Shown here one piece after another: positions 8,992-16,750 of a stretch of 64,000 nucleotides of DNA. The DNA lies in the NCBI RefSeq assembly GCF_034933565.1, contig NZ_JAYFNG010000019.1, forward strand, positions 62,001 through 126,000. The letters are read 5' to 3'. The notes under the pieces are model-generated. The model worked only from the letters and a program-made list of their open reading frames with translations, searched no databases and was not told the origin of the DNA. The translations under genes were made by a program, and so were the position numbers. Position 1 is the stretch's first letter, and each line of letters starts with the position of its first letter. This DNA is from Raineyella sp034933565. GTDB lineage: Bacteria; Actinomycetota; Actinomycetes; Propionibacteriales; Propionibacteriaceae.

Positions 8992-9119
8992 CTGCCCGGG
9001 CACGTACGACCGGGCCTGCCCGGGCACGTACGACCGGGCCTGCCCGGGGGGCACGTACGACCGGGCCTGCCCGGGGGGCACGTACGATCGGGCCTGCCGG
9101 GGGGCACGTACGATCGGGC
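8992..9119. repeat. Five 24-27-base tandem repeats in the aroE-tag divergent promoter region
   Basis: Copies start at 8992, 9016, 9040, 9067 and 9094. Each has the form CTGCCCGG(G)n-CACGTACGA(C/T)CGGGC; the first two are 24 bases long, two are 27 and the last is 26. The length change comes from the G run. Every copy carries the CGTACG palindrome. The array ends one base before the predicted tag ATG and fills most of the gap between two divergent genes. Confidence 0.95.
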
Positions 9120-9120
9120 C

Positions 9121-9828
9121 ATGGCGACCCCTGACGTCGGCCGGCTGCCCGACGACGCCGCTCCCGACGATCTTCTCTCCCCCGGCTCCACTTCCCCCGA
9201 CCCCGTTGCCTCCGACTCCGTTTCCTCCGGTCCCGGCTCGCCCGACCTGGTGGTGGGCGAGGACGGGTTGGCCCGCCCGAGGTGGGCGGTGAGCGACCCG
9301 CTGTTGTGCGAGTACTACGACACCGAGTGGGGCATGCCGATCCGCGACGAACGGGGGATGTTCGAGAAGCTGAGCCTGGAGGCGTTCCAGTCCGGTCTCT
9401 CCTGGCTGACCATCCTCCGCAAGCGATCGGCGTTCCGGGCGGCGTTCGACGGCTTCGACCCTGATCGGGTCACCGGCTACACCGAGGCGGACGTGACCAG
9501 GCTGCTGGCCGACCCGGGGATCATCCGCAACCGACGCAAGATCGAGGCGACGATCACCAACGCCCGGGCGACCGTCGCGCTGCGCGAGCACGGTGGGCTG
9601 GTCGGCCTGGTCTGGTCGTTCCGCCCGGCCACCACCCCGGCCCCGCGGACGCTGGCCGAGACACCGACCCGATCGGCCGAGTCGGAGGCCCTGGCGAAGG
9701 CGCTGCGCCGAGCCGGTTTCGTCTTCGTCGGCCCCACCACGATGTACGCCCTGCTGGAGTCGGTCGGGGTGCTCGACACCCACCTGGTCGGCTCGCACCG
9801 GCGGGGCAGCTCGGGCGTCTGGTCATGA
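9121..9828 (+). CDS. tag: DNA-3-methyladenine glycosylase I
   Basis: This is a 235-residue base-excision glycosylase that removes 3-methyladenine from alkylated DNA. The core is clear: YYDTEWGMPIRDERGMFEKL, then LEAFQSGLSWLTILRKR with the catalytic glutamate, and a helix-hairpin-helix region near GIIRNRRKIEATI. About 45 low-complexity Ser/Pro/Asp residues precede the core. Compared with the E. coli enzyme as I recall it, three of four zinc ligands appear replaced: Arg/Trp for the first Cys, Tyr for the His in YHD, and Ser for the last Cys in THLVGSH. No ribosome site precedes the ATG, so a start near 9250 is possible. A sigma factor and ogt follow. Confidence 0.87.
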   Translation: MATPDVGRLPDDAAPDDLLSPGSTSPDPVASDSVSSGPGSPDLVVGEDGLARPRWAVSDPLLCEYYDTEWGMPIRDERGMFEKLSLEAFQSGLSWLTILRKRSAFRAAFDGFDPDRVTGYTEADVTRLLADPGIIRNRRKIEATITNARATVALREHGGLVGLVWSFRPATTPAPRTLAETPTRSAESEALAKALRRAGFVFVGPTTMYALLESVGVLDTHLVGSHRRGSSGVWS

Positions 9829-9901
9829 CGGATCCGTACGGGATGCCGACGAATATCGGCCCCGACCTCACATCTGCCCGGGCCGGTGCGTCTACCGGGT
9901 G

Positions 9902-10405
9902 ATGAACATGCGAGAACCGTTCGAGCGGGTGGTGGACGACCACGGAGCGACAGTGCTCCGGGTCTGCCGCGCCGTGCTCGGCCCGGGCCCCGACGCGGAC
10001 GACGCCTGGTCAGAGACGTTCCTGGCGGCTCTCACCGCATGGCCCGGCCTGGAGGAGGGGACGAACATGGAGGCCTGGTTGGTCCGGGTCGCCCACCGCA
10101 AGGCGATCGACGTGGTGCGGGCCAGGGCCCGCCGGGCAGCGCCGACCGCGACGGTGCCCGACCGGGTCTCGGTGCTCGGCACCCCGGATCCTGATGGCGA
10201 CGAGCTGTGGGCCGAGGTGGGTCGCCTGCCGCAGCGCCAGCGCCTCGCCGTGGCCTACCACTGGTTCGGCGGGCTCTCCCACGCCGAGACCGCTGAGCTG
10301 ATCGGGGGAACGCCGGAGGCGGTACGGCGCGCCGCGTCGGACGGCATCCGCTCACTGCGCCGCACCTATCGGACGGGGGACGCCCAGGAAGGAGGGGCAC
10401 GATGA
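9902..10405 (+). CDS. ECF-like RNA polymerase sigma factor
   Basis: This is a 167-residue sigma-70 family factor with only regions 2 and 4. Region 2 is visible in DDAWSETFLAALTAWP and AWLVRVAHRKAIDVVRARARR. Region 4 is in RLPQRQRLAVAYHWFGGLSHAETAELIGGTPEAVRRAASDG, quoted here in outline. The stop overlaps the ogt start in an ATGA arrangement, so sigma and repair protein are translationally coupled. No anti-sigma gene is visible beside it. It may direct transcription of its own alkylation-repair cluster, which is an inference from position. ATGs at 9902 and 9908 are both usable. Confidence 0.85.
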   Translation: MNMREPFERVVDDHGATVLRVCRAVLGPGPDADDAWSETFLAALTAWPGLEEGTNMEAWLVRVAHRKAIDVVRARARRAAPTATVPDRVSVLGTPDPDGDELWAEVGRLPQRQRLAVAYHWFGGLSHAETAELIGGTPEAVRRAASDGIRSLRRTYRTGDAQEGGAR

Positions 10406-11187
10406 TCATCGACCCCACCAGTGGAACCATGACAGACGCTGCCGCACCAGGCGTCGCCACGAGAGACGCCGCCGGGACGGACACGGCCGCACCGCGCACT
10501 GTCCCGACAGACACCACCACAAACACCGCGACCACAGACACCGCCACGACAGCCAGCACGTCGGCTCCCGCCGGGTTCGAGGCACTCGCGCCGGTCGACC
10601 CGCGCGACGTCTCGGCGCTCGAGGCCCGGTTGATCCGCGCGGCGGCGGAGCGGAGCCTGCTGGACATCGCCTACCGTACGGTCGACTCCCCCCTCGGCCC
10701 GCTGCTGCTCGCCGCCACCGAGCGGGGGCTCGTCCGGGTCGCCTTCGAGCTCGAGGGCTTCGACAGCGTTCTCGAGGCGCTGGCCAGCCGGCTCAGCCCG
10801 CGCATCCTGCGGGCGCCGCAGCTGCTCGACCCGGCGGCCAAGGAGCTGGAGGAGTACTTCACCGGCTCCCGCCGGTCCTTCGACCTGCTGGTCGACCTCG
10901 TGCTCTCGTCAGGGTTCCGACAGACCGTCCAGCGCTATCTGCCACACATCCGCTACGGACACACCCTCAGCTACCGCGCGGTCGCCGAACGGGTCGGCAA
11001 CCCCAAGGCCTCCCGCGCGGTGGGAACGGCCTGCGCGACCAATCCTCTGCCCATCGTGGTGCCCTGCCACCGGGTGGTGCGGACCGACGGCGGACTGGGC
11101 GGTTACCTCGGCGGGACAGCGGCCAAGCAGACGCTGCTCACCCTGGAGAGGTCCGGGTCGGAGCGGGGGACAACGGATGACGGATGA
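10402..11187 (+). CDS. ogt: Methylated-DNA-protein-cysteine methyltransferase with N-terminal extension
   Basis: This is a 261-residue suicide repair protein that takes the alkyl group from O6-alkylguanine onto its active cysteine, C222 in VVPCHRVV. The catalytic core (about residues 90-255) has the usual SPLGPLLLAAT start, the SYRAVAERVGNPKASRAVGTA DNA-binding helices and a C-terminal GGLGGYLGG loop. The first 85 residues are unusual: a Thr/Ala-rich run to about residue 55, then a charged helix (DVSALEARLIRAAAERSL) that could contact the sigma factor encoded directly upstream. The ATG overlaps the sigma stop. A seven-base tandem duplication covers the stop codon. Confidence 0.9.
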   Translation: MIIDPTSGTMTDAAAPGVATRDAAGTDTAAPRTVPTDTTTNTATTDTATTASTSAPAGFEALAPVDPRDVSALEARLIRAAAERSLLDIAYRTVDSPLGPLLLAATERGLVRVAFELEGFDSVLEALASRLSPRILRAPQLLDPAAKELEEYFTGSRRSFDLLVDLVLSSGFRQTVQRYLPHIRYGHTLSYRAVAERVGNPKASRAVGTACATNPLPIVVPCHRVVRTDGGLGGYLGGTAAKQTLLTLERSGSERGTTDDG

Positions 11188-11243
11188 CCGACACACCTGG
11201 CCGGGAGCCACAGCGCGCCCGAGCTGATGAGGGCAGCGAGCCC

Positions 11244-11277
11244 GCCACCGGGCCGTCCGACACAACGGACCGGTGGC
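11244..11277. terminator. Hairpin between ogt and the convergent ABC operon
   Basis: GCCACCG at 11244-11250 pairs with CGGTGGC at 11271-11277. GTCCG at 11255-11259 pairs with CGGAC at 11266-11270, leaving a four-base bulge and a six-base loop. It lies between two convergent genes and likely serves as a bidirectional terminator. Confidence 0.55.
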
Positions 11278-11282
11278 GCGCT

Positions 11283-12047
11283 CTACCGGGAGATCCGGCG
11301 GCGATAGGTGACCATCGCGAGGACGTACGCCACGACGAGGATCCCGACGCACCAGGCCAGAGCGATCCACAGGTCGTCGCCGACCGGCTGCTGGGTGAAC
11401 AGGGCTCGGATCGCATCCACGATCGCGGTCACCGGCTGGTGCTCGGCGAAGGCGCGCACCGGGCCGGGCATGGTGGCGGTGGGTACGAAGGCCGAGCTGA
11501 TGAAGGGCAGGAAGATGAGCGGGTAGGAGAAGGCGCTCGCCCCGTCCGCGGACTTCGCGGACAGACCGGGGATGACGGCGATCCAGGTCAACGCCAGGGT
11601 GAAAAGGACCAGGATGCCCGCGACCCCCATCCAGGCGCCGACCCCCGCCGCCGAGCGGAAGCCCATCAGGACAGCGACGAGCACCACGAGGGTGACCGAG
11701 ATCAGGTTGGCGACCAGGGAGGTCAGCACGTGTGCCCACAGCGCCGCCGATCGGGCGATCGGCATGGACTGGAAGCGTTCGAAGATGCCGCTCTTGATGT
11801 CGAGGAACAGCCGGAAGGCGGTGTAGGAGATGCCCGAGGCGATCGTGATGAGGAGGATCCCGGGCAGCAGGTAGTCCACGTACGGTCCCGCGCCCGCGTT
11901 GATCGCGCCGCCGAACACGTAGACGAAGAGCAGCAGGAAGGCGATCGGCATGATCGTGGTCGTGATGATCGTGTCCGGGCTGCGCACGATGTGGCGCAAC
12001 GACCGCCCCAGCAGGACGGCGGTGTCGCCGACAGCATGTCCGGTCAT
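11283..12047 (-). CDS. ABC-2 type transporter permease
   Basis: This is a 254-residue ABC-2 permease with six predicted membrane helices. It has the family-typical stretch GIFERFQSMPIARSAALWAHVL between helices and AEHQPVTAIVDAIRALF near the C-terminus. It would form the membrane part of an exporter of the drug-resistance (DrrB-like) type; the substrate is unknown. Its ATG overlaps the stop of the ATPase gene, so the two are co-translated. Confidence 0.9.
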   Translation of the reverse strand: MTGHAVGDTAVLLGRSLRHIVRSPDTIITTTIMPIAFLLLFVYVFGGAINAGAGPYVDYLLPGILLITIASGISYTAFRLFLDIKSGIFERFQSMPIARSAALWAHVLTSLVANLISVTLVVLVAVLMGFRSAAGVGAWMGVAGILVLFTLALTWIAVIPGLSAKSADGASAFSYPLIFLPFISSAFVPTATMPGPVRAFAEHQPVTAIVDAIRALFTQQPVGDDLWIALAWCVGILVVAYVLAMVTYRRRISR

Positions 12048-12874
12048 CGTTCTTCCTCTCTCATCGGGGCCGGCCGGCCGAGCCCGACGTCCGTCGTCCC
12101 GCGGTCGCCACCGACGACCGCCAGGAAGACGTCCTCGAGGGTCGGCTGCTTCTCGACGTATTCGACCGTCGCCGGCGGCAGCAGCTGCTTGAGTTCGGCC
12201 AGGGAGCCGTCCACGATGATCCGACCCTCGTGGAGGATCGCGATCCGGTCGGCGAGCTGTTCGGCCTCGCCGAGGTACTGCGTGCTGAGCAGCACGGTGG
12301 TGCCGTTGCCGGCGAGTTCTCTGACGGCCTGCCAGACCTCGAGACGCGACTGGGGGTCGAGCCCGGTCGTCGGCTCATCGAGGAAGATGATCCGCGGATC
12401 ACCGATCAGGCTCATCGCGATGTCGAGCCGGCGGCGCATCCCACCGGAGTAGGTCTCCACTCGCCGGGAGGCTGCCTCGGTCAGCGCGAAGCGCTCGAGC
12501 AGTTGGTCCGCGACCCGGCTCGGATCCTTGACGTGCCGCAATCGGGCCACCAACAGCAGGTTCTCCCGCCCACTGAGGATCTCGTCGACCGCGGCGAACT
12601 GTCCGGTCAGGCTGATGGACCCACGTACCCGTGTGGCCTGCGTGGCGACATCGGCGCCGTCGACCAGGATGCTTCCGGCGTCGGCCCGCAGCAGCGTGGC
12701 GAGGATCCTGATGACCGTCGTCTTGCCGGCCCCGTTGGAGCCGAGCAGGGCGAAGACGCTGCCCCGTGCCACGTCGAAGTCCACGCCGCGCAGCACTGCC
12801 ACATTCCGGTACGACTTCTCCAGGCCCCGCACCCGGACGGCCACCTCTGCGGTCCCTGAGGTCTCTGCGGTCAT
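12044..12874 (-). CDS. ABC transporter ATP-binding protein (DrrA-like)
   Basis: This is a 276-residue ATPase for the exporter. Walker A is GSNGAGKTT at residues 45-53, the signature is TYSGGMRRRLD, Walker B is IIFLDEPTTGLD and the H-loop region is TVLLSTQYLGEAEQLAD. The C-terminal segment PTLEDVFLAVVGG is typical of DrrA and daunorubicin-type exporters. Its ATG overlaps the stop of the upstream DUF1048 gene and its stop overlaps the permease start, so the operon is tightly coupled. Substrate export is inferred only from the family. Confidence 0.92.
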   Translation of the reverse strand: MTAETSGTAEVAVRVRGLEKSYRNVAVLRGVDFDVARGSVFALLGSNGAGKTTVIRILATLLRADAGSILVDGADVATQATRVRGSISLTGQFAAVDEILSGRENLLLVARLRHVKDPSRVADQLLERFALTEAASRRVETYSGGMRRRLDIAMSLIGDPRIIFLDEPTTGLDPQSRLEVWQAVRELAGNGTTVLLSTQYLGEAEQLADRIAILHEGRIIVDGSLAELKQLLPPATVEYVEKQPTLEDVFLAVVGGDRGTTDVGLGRPAPMREEER

Positions 12875-13239
12875 GTCGACTCTCCTCGCTCGGCCCGCTC
12901 GATCACGTCGGTCAGGCGAGCTCGTTCCTTGTCGATCCACCGCTTGCCCAGGTAGGCCTGGACGAAGGTGTCGGCGAACTCGACCGGGTCTGCTCCGACG
13001 ATGTCCCGTACCGGCGTACCGTCGGCCGCGGCGCGTTCCCACAGGTCGGTGAGGTCACCCATCATGGTGAGGGCGACGTCACCCTCCGGGGTGCCCGCGC
13101 TGTACATGAAGTACCGGTGCAACGCCTTCGCCACCGTGCCGTACGGCTCGGGCAGCGCGTCGAGGCGAGCTCGGTACCGGTTGTATTCCCTCTTTTGTTC
13201 GAGCGATCCGGTGATCGTCTCGAGCCACTTCGCGGCCAT
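12871..13239 (-). CDS. DUF1048 domain protein
   Basis: This is a 122-residue helical protein of the DUF1048 family, typically encoded beside PadR regulators and ABC exporters. Recognisable parts are KALHRYFMYSAG, DLTDLWERAAADG and QAYLGKRWIDKERARL. No membrane segment or catalytic motif is visible. The start at 13239 (MAAKWLETI) is chosen because GAAGGAGG sits eight bases upstream. A longer frame to 13278 would overlap PadR. One base separates its start from the PadR stop. It may modulate the exporter or the regulator; the function is unknown. Confidence 0.82.
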   Translation of the reverse strand: MAAKWLETITGSLEQKREYNRYRARLDALPEPYGTVAKALHRYFMYSAGTPEGDVALTMMGDLTDLWERAAADGTPVRDIVGADPVEFADTFVQAYLGKRWIDKERARLTDVIERAERGEST

Positions 13240-13240
13240 C

Positions 13241-13591
13241 TCAGTTGCCTCCTTCGGGGAGCTGTTCCAGTCGTTCATGGAGGTGTTCCAGTCGTTCGGA
13301 GAGGAAGCTCCAGGTCCTCCAGAACTCTGCGAGGTACTCCTGGCCCTGGGGATTCAGCGAGTAGACCTTGCGCGGCGGCCCCTTCTCCGACGGGACCTTC
13401 TCGACATCGACCAGGCCCCGTTGCTCGACCCTGATCAACAGGGCATAGACCGTGCCTTCGGCGATGTCGGTGAAGCCCTGCCCGCGCAACCAGGCGGTGA
13501 TCTCGTAGCCGTACGCGGGCCGTACGGACAGGATGGCGAGGACGATGCCCTCCAGCGTGCCCTTGAGCATCTCGGTGATCTGCCTGCCCAT
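13241..13591 (-). CDS. PadR family transcriptional regulator
   Basis: This is a 116-residue winged-helix repressor. The family signature LKGTLEGIVLAILSVRPAYGYEI opens the DNA-binding domain, and the wing is near EGTVYALLIRVEQRGLV. The C-terminal helix LSERLEHLHERLEQL would mediate dimerisation. It heads the operon PadR, DUF1048, ATPase, permease and probably represses it until an exported compound binds. A long-spaced inverted repeat lies in its promoter. Confidence 0.9.
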   Translation of the reverse strand: MGRQITEMLKGTLEGIVLAILSVRPAYGYEITAWLRGQGFTDIAEGTVYALLIRVEQRGLVDVEKVPSEKGPPRKVYSLNPQGQEYLAEFWRTWSFLSERLEHLHERLEQLPEGGN

Positions 13592-13605
13592 CTGACACCT
13601 CCACT

Positions 13606-13653
13606 CGCTACTCAGTGTCGCTGACTACAAATACATAGTACCGCTGAGTAGTG
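13606..13653 (-). promoter_or_regulatory. Candidate PadR operator
   Basis: CTACTCAG at 13608-13615 and CTGAGTAG at 13644-13651 form an inverted repeat with 28 bases between the arms. One more pair can be added outside with a mismatch. Between the arms lies TACATAGTA at 13632-13640, a partial palindrome in an A/T-rich patch unusual for this genome. It is 15-60 bases upstream of the PadR start, where an autoregulatory operator would lie. Confidence 0.55.
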
Positions 13654-13821
13654 GTGAGACAACACCTCCGCAGCGCAGCGATCGAGGACTTCTGTGTCGT
13701 TTGCTCGACCCAGTCTTCTGCTCCCTCTCGCGGCGTGGGCGCAGCTTCGTAGGTACCCAGCTCGTTCACCCAGCAACGGCGCCGTGGAGCGAGGCGAAAG
13801 GGGCGACGAAACGGCTTGTGC

Positions 13822-15060
13822 TCACTTCGCCATTGCGGCCGCCGCTCTCTCCGCGTCGGTCGGGTCGCCGGTCGGAGCCGAGAGGCGCCGTGGCGTCAGC
13901 AGGACGTAGACGGCGGTGCCACCGACGAGGCCCCAGAACGCCGCACCGACGCTGAACAGCACGAGGCCGGACATGGTGACCGCGAGGGTGGTGATCGCGG
14001 CGAGTCCGGTACGGGCGTCGCTTGTCATCGCTCCCTTCAATGCGGTGAGCGCGGAGCCCAGGAGCGCGACGGCAGCGACCACGGACACCGTCTCGGCGGG
14101 GATCGCCTGGAACCCGGCCACGAGCACGCCGCCGAACGACCCGACCAGAAGATATGTGAGCCCGCCGGAGAGGCCTGCGATGTAGCGTTTCGCGCGATCC
14201 GGGTGGGACTCGGGGCCGAGCGCGATCGCGGCCGTGATCGCGCCGAGGTTGATGCCGTGCGCACCGAACGGAGCGAGCGCCGCCGACACCGCGGAGATCA
14301 TGCCGACGAGCAGGCGGTCGTTCGGCTGATACCCCTGCGAGTGGAGCAGCGCCAGACCGGGCGCATTCTGGGACGCCATCGTGACGATGAACAGCGGCAG
14401 CGCGACACTCACGAGCGCCGCCGGCGTGAACACCGGCATCGTGAACACCGGGCCGCCCAACATCAACGACGGCGCGACCACCTTGAAGGATCCTGTCGAC
14501 CAGGTCACCACGAGGCCTGCGGCGAGGGCGGCGAGCACCGCAAAGCGATCGAAGAAGCGCTTACCGATGAAGAACGTCACCACGATGCTGCCCGCGATCA
14601 GCGGGGCACTCGCGAACGCACCCGCTGCAGTGATGACGAACGGCAGCAGGATCCCGGCGAGGAGCGCCTGCAACACCGGACCGGGCACCTTTGACAACAG
14701 CCACCCGAACCAGCCCGTACACCCCACGATCGCCGCCGCGACCGAGGCGACGAGGAACGCGCCCACGGCCTCCGCGAACGAGAAGCCGCCGAGGGAGGCA
14801 ATCAGCAGCGCCGCTCCCGGCGTCGACCAGGCCACGATCACCGGAATGCGGGTGAACAGGCTGAGCACGATGCTGCACACACCGTTCCCGATCGACAGCG
14901 CCCACACCCACGAAGCCGTCTGCGCCTCGTTCAGCCCGGCGGCTCGGGTGGCTTCGAGCACGATCAGGAACGGACCCGCGAAGTTGATCACCGCGGAGAG
15001 GCACCCGGCCACGACCGCGGAGACCGACACGTCCCGCAGCACGGCTGCGCCCCGGCTCAC
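13822..15060 (-). CDS. benE: BenE family transporter
   Basis: This is a 412-residue integral membrane protein with about 12 hydrophobic helices, matching the BenE (benzoate/proton symporter) family. The conserved MASQNAPGLALLHSQGYQPN and APFGAHGINLGAITAAIA segments are present. No benzoate-degradation gene is nearby, and its divergent neighbour is a MocR regulator, so the transported compound may not be benzoate. The CGTACG hexamer found throughout neighbouring genes is absent here and in its partner, suggesting acquisition together. Confidence 0.85.
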   Translation of the reverse strand: MSRGAAVLRDVSVSAVVAGCLSAVINFAGPFLIVLEATRAAGLNEAQTASWVWALSIGNGVCSIVLSLFTRIPVIVAWSTPGAALLIASLGGFSFAEAVGAFLVASVAAAIVGCTGWFGWLLSKVPGPVLQALLAGILLPFVITAAGAFASAPLIAGSIVVTFFIGKRFFDRFAVLAALAAGLVVTWSTGSFKVVAPSLMLGGPVFTMPVFTPAALVSVALPLFIVTMASQNAPGLALLHSQGYQPNDRLLVGMISAVSAALAPFGAHGINLGAITAAIALGPESHPDRAKRYIAGLSGGLTYLLVGSFGGVLVAGFQAIPAETVSVVAAVALLGSALTALKGAMTSDARTGLAAITTLAVTMSGLVLFSVGAAFWGLVGGTAVYVLLTPRRLSAPTGDPTDAERAAAAMAK

Positions 15061-15099
15061 AGCCGCACCACCGATGCGAGGAACCGAACACCCGGGAAA

Positions 15100-15135
15100 G
15101 AGTGTAACGGTGTTGCATTATTGAGAGTAACGTTA
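15100..15135. promoter_or_regulatory. Candidate MocR operator in the benE-mocR divergent promoter
   Basis: GAGTGTAACGGT (15100-15111) and GAGAGTAACGTT (15123-15134) are direct repeats with GTAACG cores 23 bases apart. The second core sits in the palindrome TAACGTTA (15128-15135). Direct-repeat operators two helical turns apart are usual for MocR regulators. Confidence 0.55.
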
Positions 15136-15147
15136 TTTACTGACTTC

Positions 15148-16569
15148 ATGTCCAACGATAACAGATCGTCAGAAATTGCGGCGCTTCTGCAGTCCCGGAT
15201 AGCGACGGCGATGACTGGCGAGAAGCTGCCAGGCGTGCGGGAGCTGTCGAGAGAGTTCCGGGCGAGCGCCGCGACGATCTCCGCTGCGCTCGCGGAGCTC
15301 AGCGCGGCAGGGCTCGTGCGGGCGGAGCCGGGGCGGGGGACGTTCGTCGCGGGCCGCGAGCGGCTTCCCGAACCCGATTTCTCCTGGCAGTCGCAGGCGC
15401 TCGGCCCCGCCCGCGTGGACGCGGATCGGGCGGCTCGGCTCGGCGGGTACGGCACCCCGGAGCACATCCCGCTCTCGTGGGGGTACCTCGCGCCGGAACT
15501 GCTGCCGACTGAGGATCTGCACCGCATCGGATCGCGGGCCGCGAAGAGCGCCCGCGCCTGGCTGATGACCCCTACTGCCGGATCGCCCGAGTTGCGGCGC
15601 GTGCTCGCCGCCGAGTACCGGGCCGATCCGAACGATGTGCTCGTGGTCTCGGGCGGGCAGCAGGGGCTCGTCTTCGCGATGCGCACACTCGCGGAGCCGG
15701 GATCGACCGTCATCACCGAGAGCCCGAGCTACCCGGGTGCGATCCTCGCGGCACAGAGCGCTGGGCTCGCCCTCGCCTCGGTGCCCGCTGACGGCGACGG
15801 GATCAGGGTCGACCTGCTCGCCGACGCCCTCGAACGCACCCGCGCGCGGGTGATCTACCTGCAACCGAGCTACGCGAACCCCACCGGCGCGGTCCTCAGC
15901 GCGGAGCGCCGCACGCAGGTGCTCGAACTCGCCGCCGGGCACGGGGCGTTCATCATCGAGGACGACTGGGCCAGGTACCTCAGCATCGACGGAAAGATCC
16001 CGCCGCCATTGTTCACCGAAGACCCACACGGGCATGTCGTGTCGATCCTCACCCTGTCGAAGCCGGCCTCGCCAGGGCTCAGGATCGGTGCCGTGATCGC
16101 GCGCGGTCCAGCAGGTGAACGCCTCCGCGCGTCGCGCACCGCCGACGACCTCTGCGTCGCCCCAATGGTGCAGGAGATCGCGTGCTCACTGCTCACCTCG
16201 AACGTCTGGCCACGGCACCTGAAGCGCCTCCGCACCGAACTTGCCACCCGCCGTGACATCCTTCTCACGACGATCCGCACAACCTTGCCGAGCGCGCGCC
16301 TACAAGCGACCCCGCAGGGCGGCATCCACCTCTGGGCGCAGCTCCCGCATAGCACCGACACCCGCGAAGTTGCCGCCTCCGCCTATGCCGCGGGCGTGCT
16401 CGTCGGCGACGGCCGCCACTTCTTCGTGGACGAACCCCCGGCGCCCTTCCTGCGCTTCTCCTACGGCGCCGCCACCCACGCGCAGATCATCGAAGGCACC
16501 CGACGACTCGCGGAAGTTCTGCGTGCCCAGGCGTCGGTGCTGCGGGCGGCGAACACGACGGTGCGGTGA
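15148..16569 (+). CDS. MocR family GntR/aminotransferase-like regulator
   Basis: This is a 473-residue fusion of a GntR winged helix (residues 1-70, with LPGVRELSREFRASAATISAALAEL) to a fold-type I aminotransferase-like domain. PLP-site features are present: NPTGAVLS, IIEDDWARYL and the Schiff-base lysine K305 in TLSKPASPGLRIG. Such proteins sense PLP-linked amines or amino acids and control a neighbouring gene, here most likely the divergent benE transporter. The ATG at 15148 is preferred to an upstream TTG that falls in the operator. Its codon use resembles benE rather than the surrounding genes. Confidence 0.88.
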   Translation: MSNDNRSSEIAALLQSRIATAMTGEKLPGVRELSREFRASAATISAALAELSAAGLVRAEPGRGTFVAGRERLPEPDFSWQSQALGPARVDADRAARLGGYGTPEHIPLSWGYLAPELLPTEDLHRIGSRAAKSARAWLMTPTAGSPELRRVLAAEYRADPNDVLVVSGGQQGLVFAMRTLAEPGSTVITESPSYPGAILAAQSAGLALASVPADGDGIRVDLLADALERTRARVIYLQPSYANPTGAVLSAERRTQVLELAAGHGAFIIEDDWARYLSIDGKIPPPLFTEDPHGHVVSILTLSKPASPGLRIGAVIARGPAGERLRASRTADDLCVAPMVQEIACSLLTSNVWPRHLKRLRTELATRRDILLTTIRTTLPSARLQATPQGGIHLWAQLPHSTDTREVAASAYAAGVLVGDGRHFFVDEPPAPFLRFSYGAATHAQIIEGTRRLAEVLRAQASVLRAANTTVR

Positions 16570-16699
16570 GCCTCGATCGAGTCCCTCCTCGACCTCGAGG
16601 TGCCGGCCCCGCACAAGGCCTGGCGAGCAGGAGCTCGGCTGACGGGCTCCGGCGGCCGAACGGGTACTTTTCCGGCACTTGTCGCGGTTCCCGGACCGA

Positions 16700-16741
16700 G
16701 AAGGCCCCTCGATCCGCGCCGTTGCGTGGATCGAGGGGCCT
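16700..16741. terminator. tRNA-Leu transcript terminator hairpin
   Basis: A perfect 15-base stem joins 16700-16714 (AAGGCCCCTCGATCC) to 16727-16741, with a 12-base loop. It lies ten bases beyond the 3' end of the minus-strand tRNA and probably terminates it. It also separates the tRNA from the end of the mocR gene. Confidence 0.75.
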
Positions 16742-16750
16742 TCTCTGTCG

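Noticed and set aside
8992..9119. Possible CRISPR array
   Set aside because: The units abut one another without unique spacers and there are no cas genes. The same holds for the other repeat arrays in the window.
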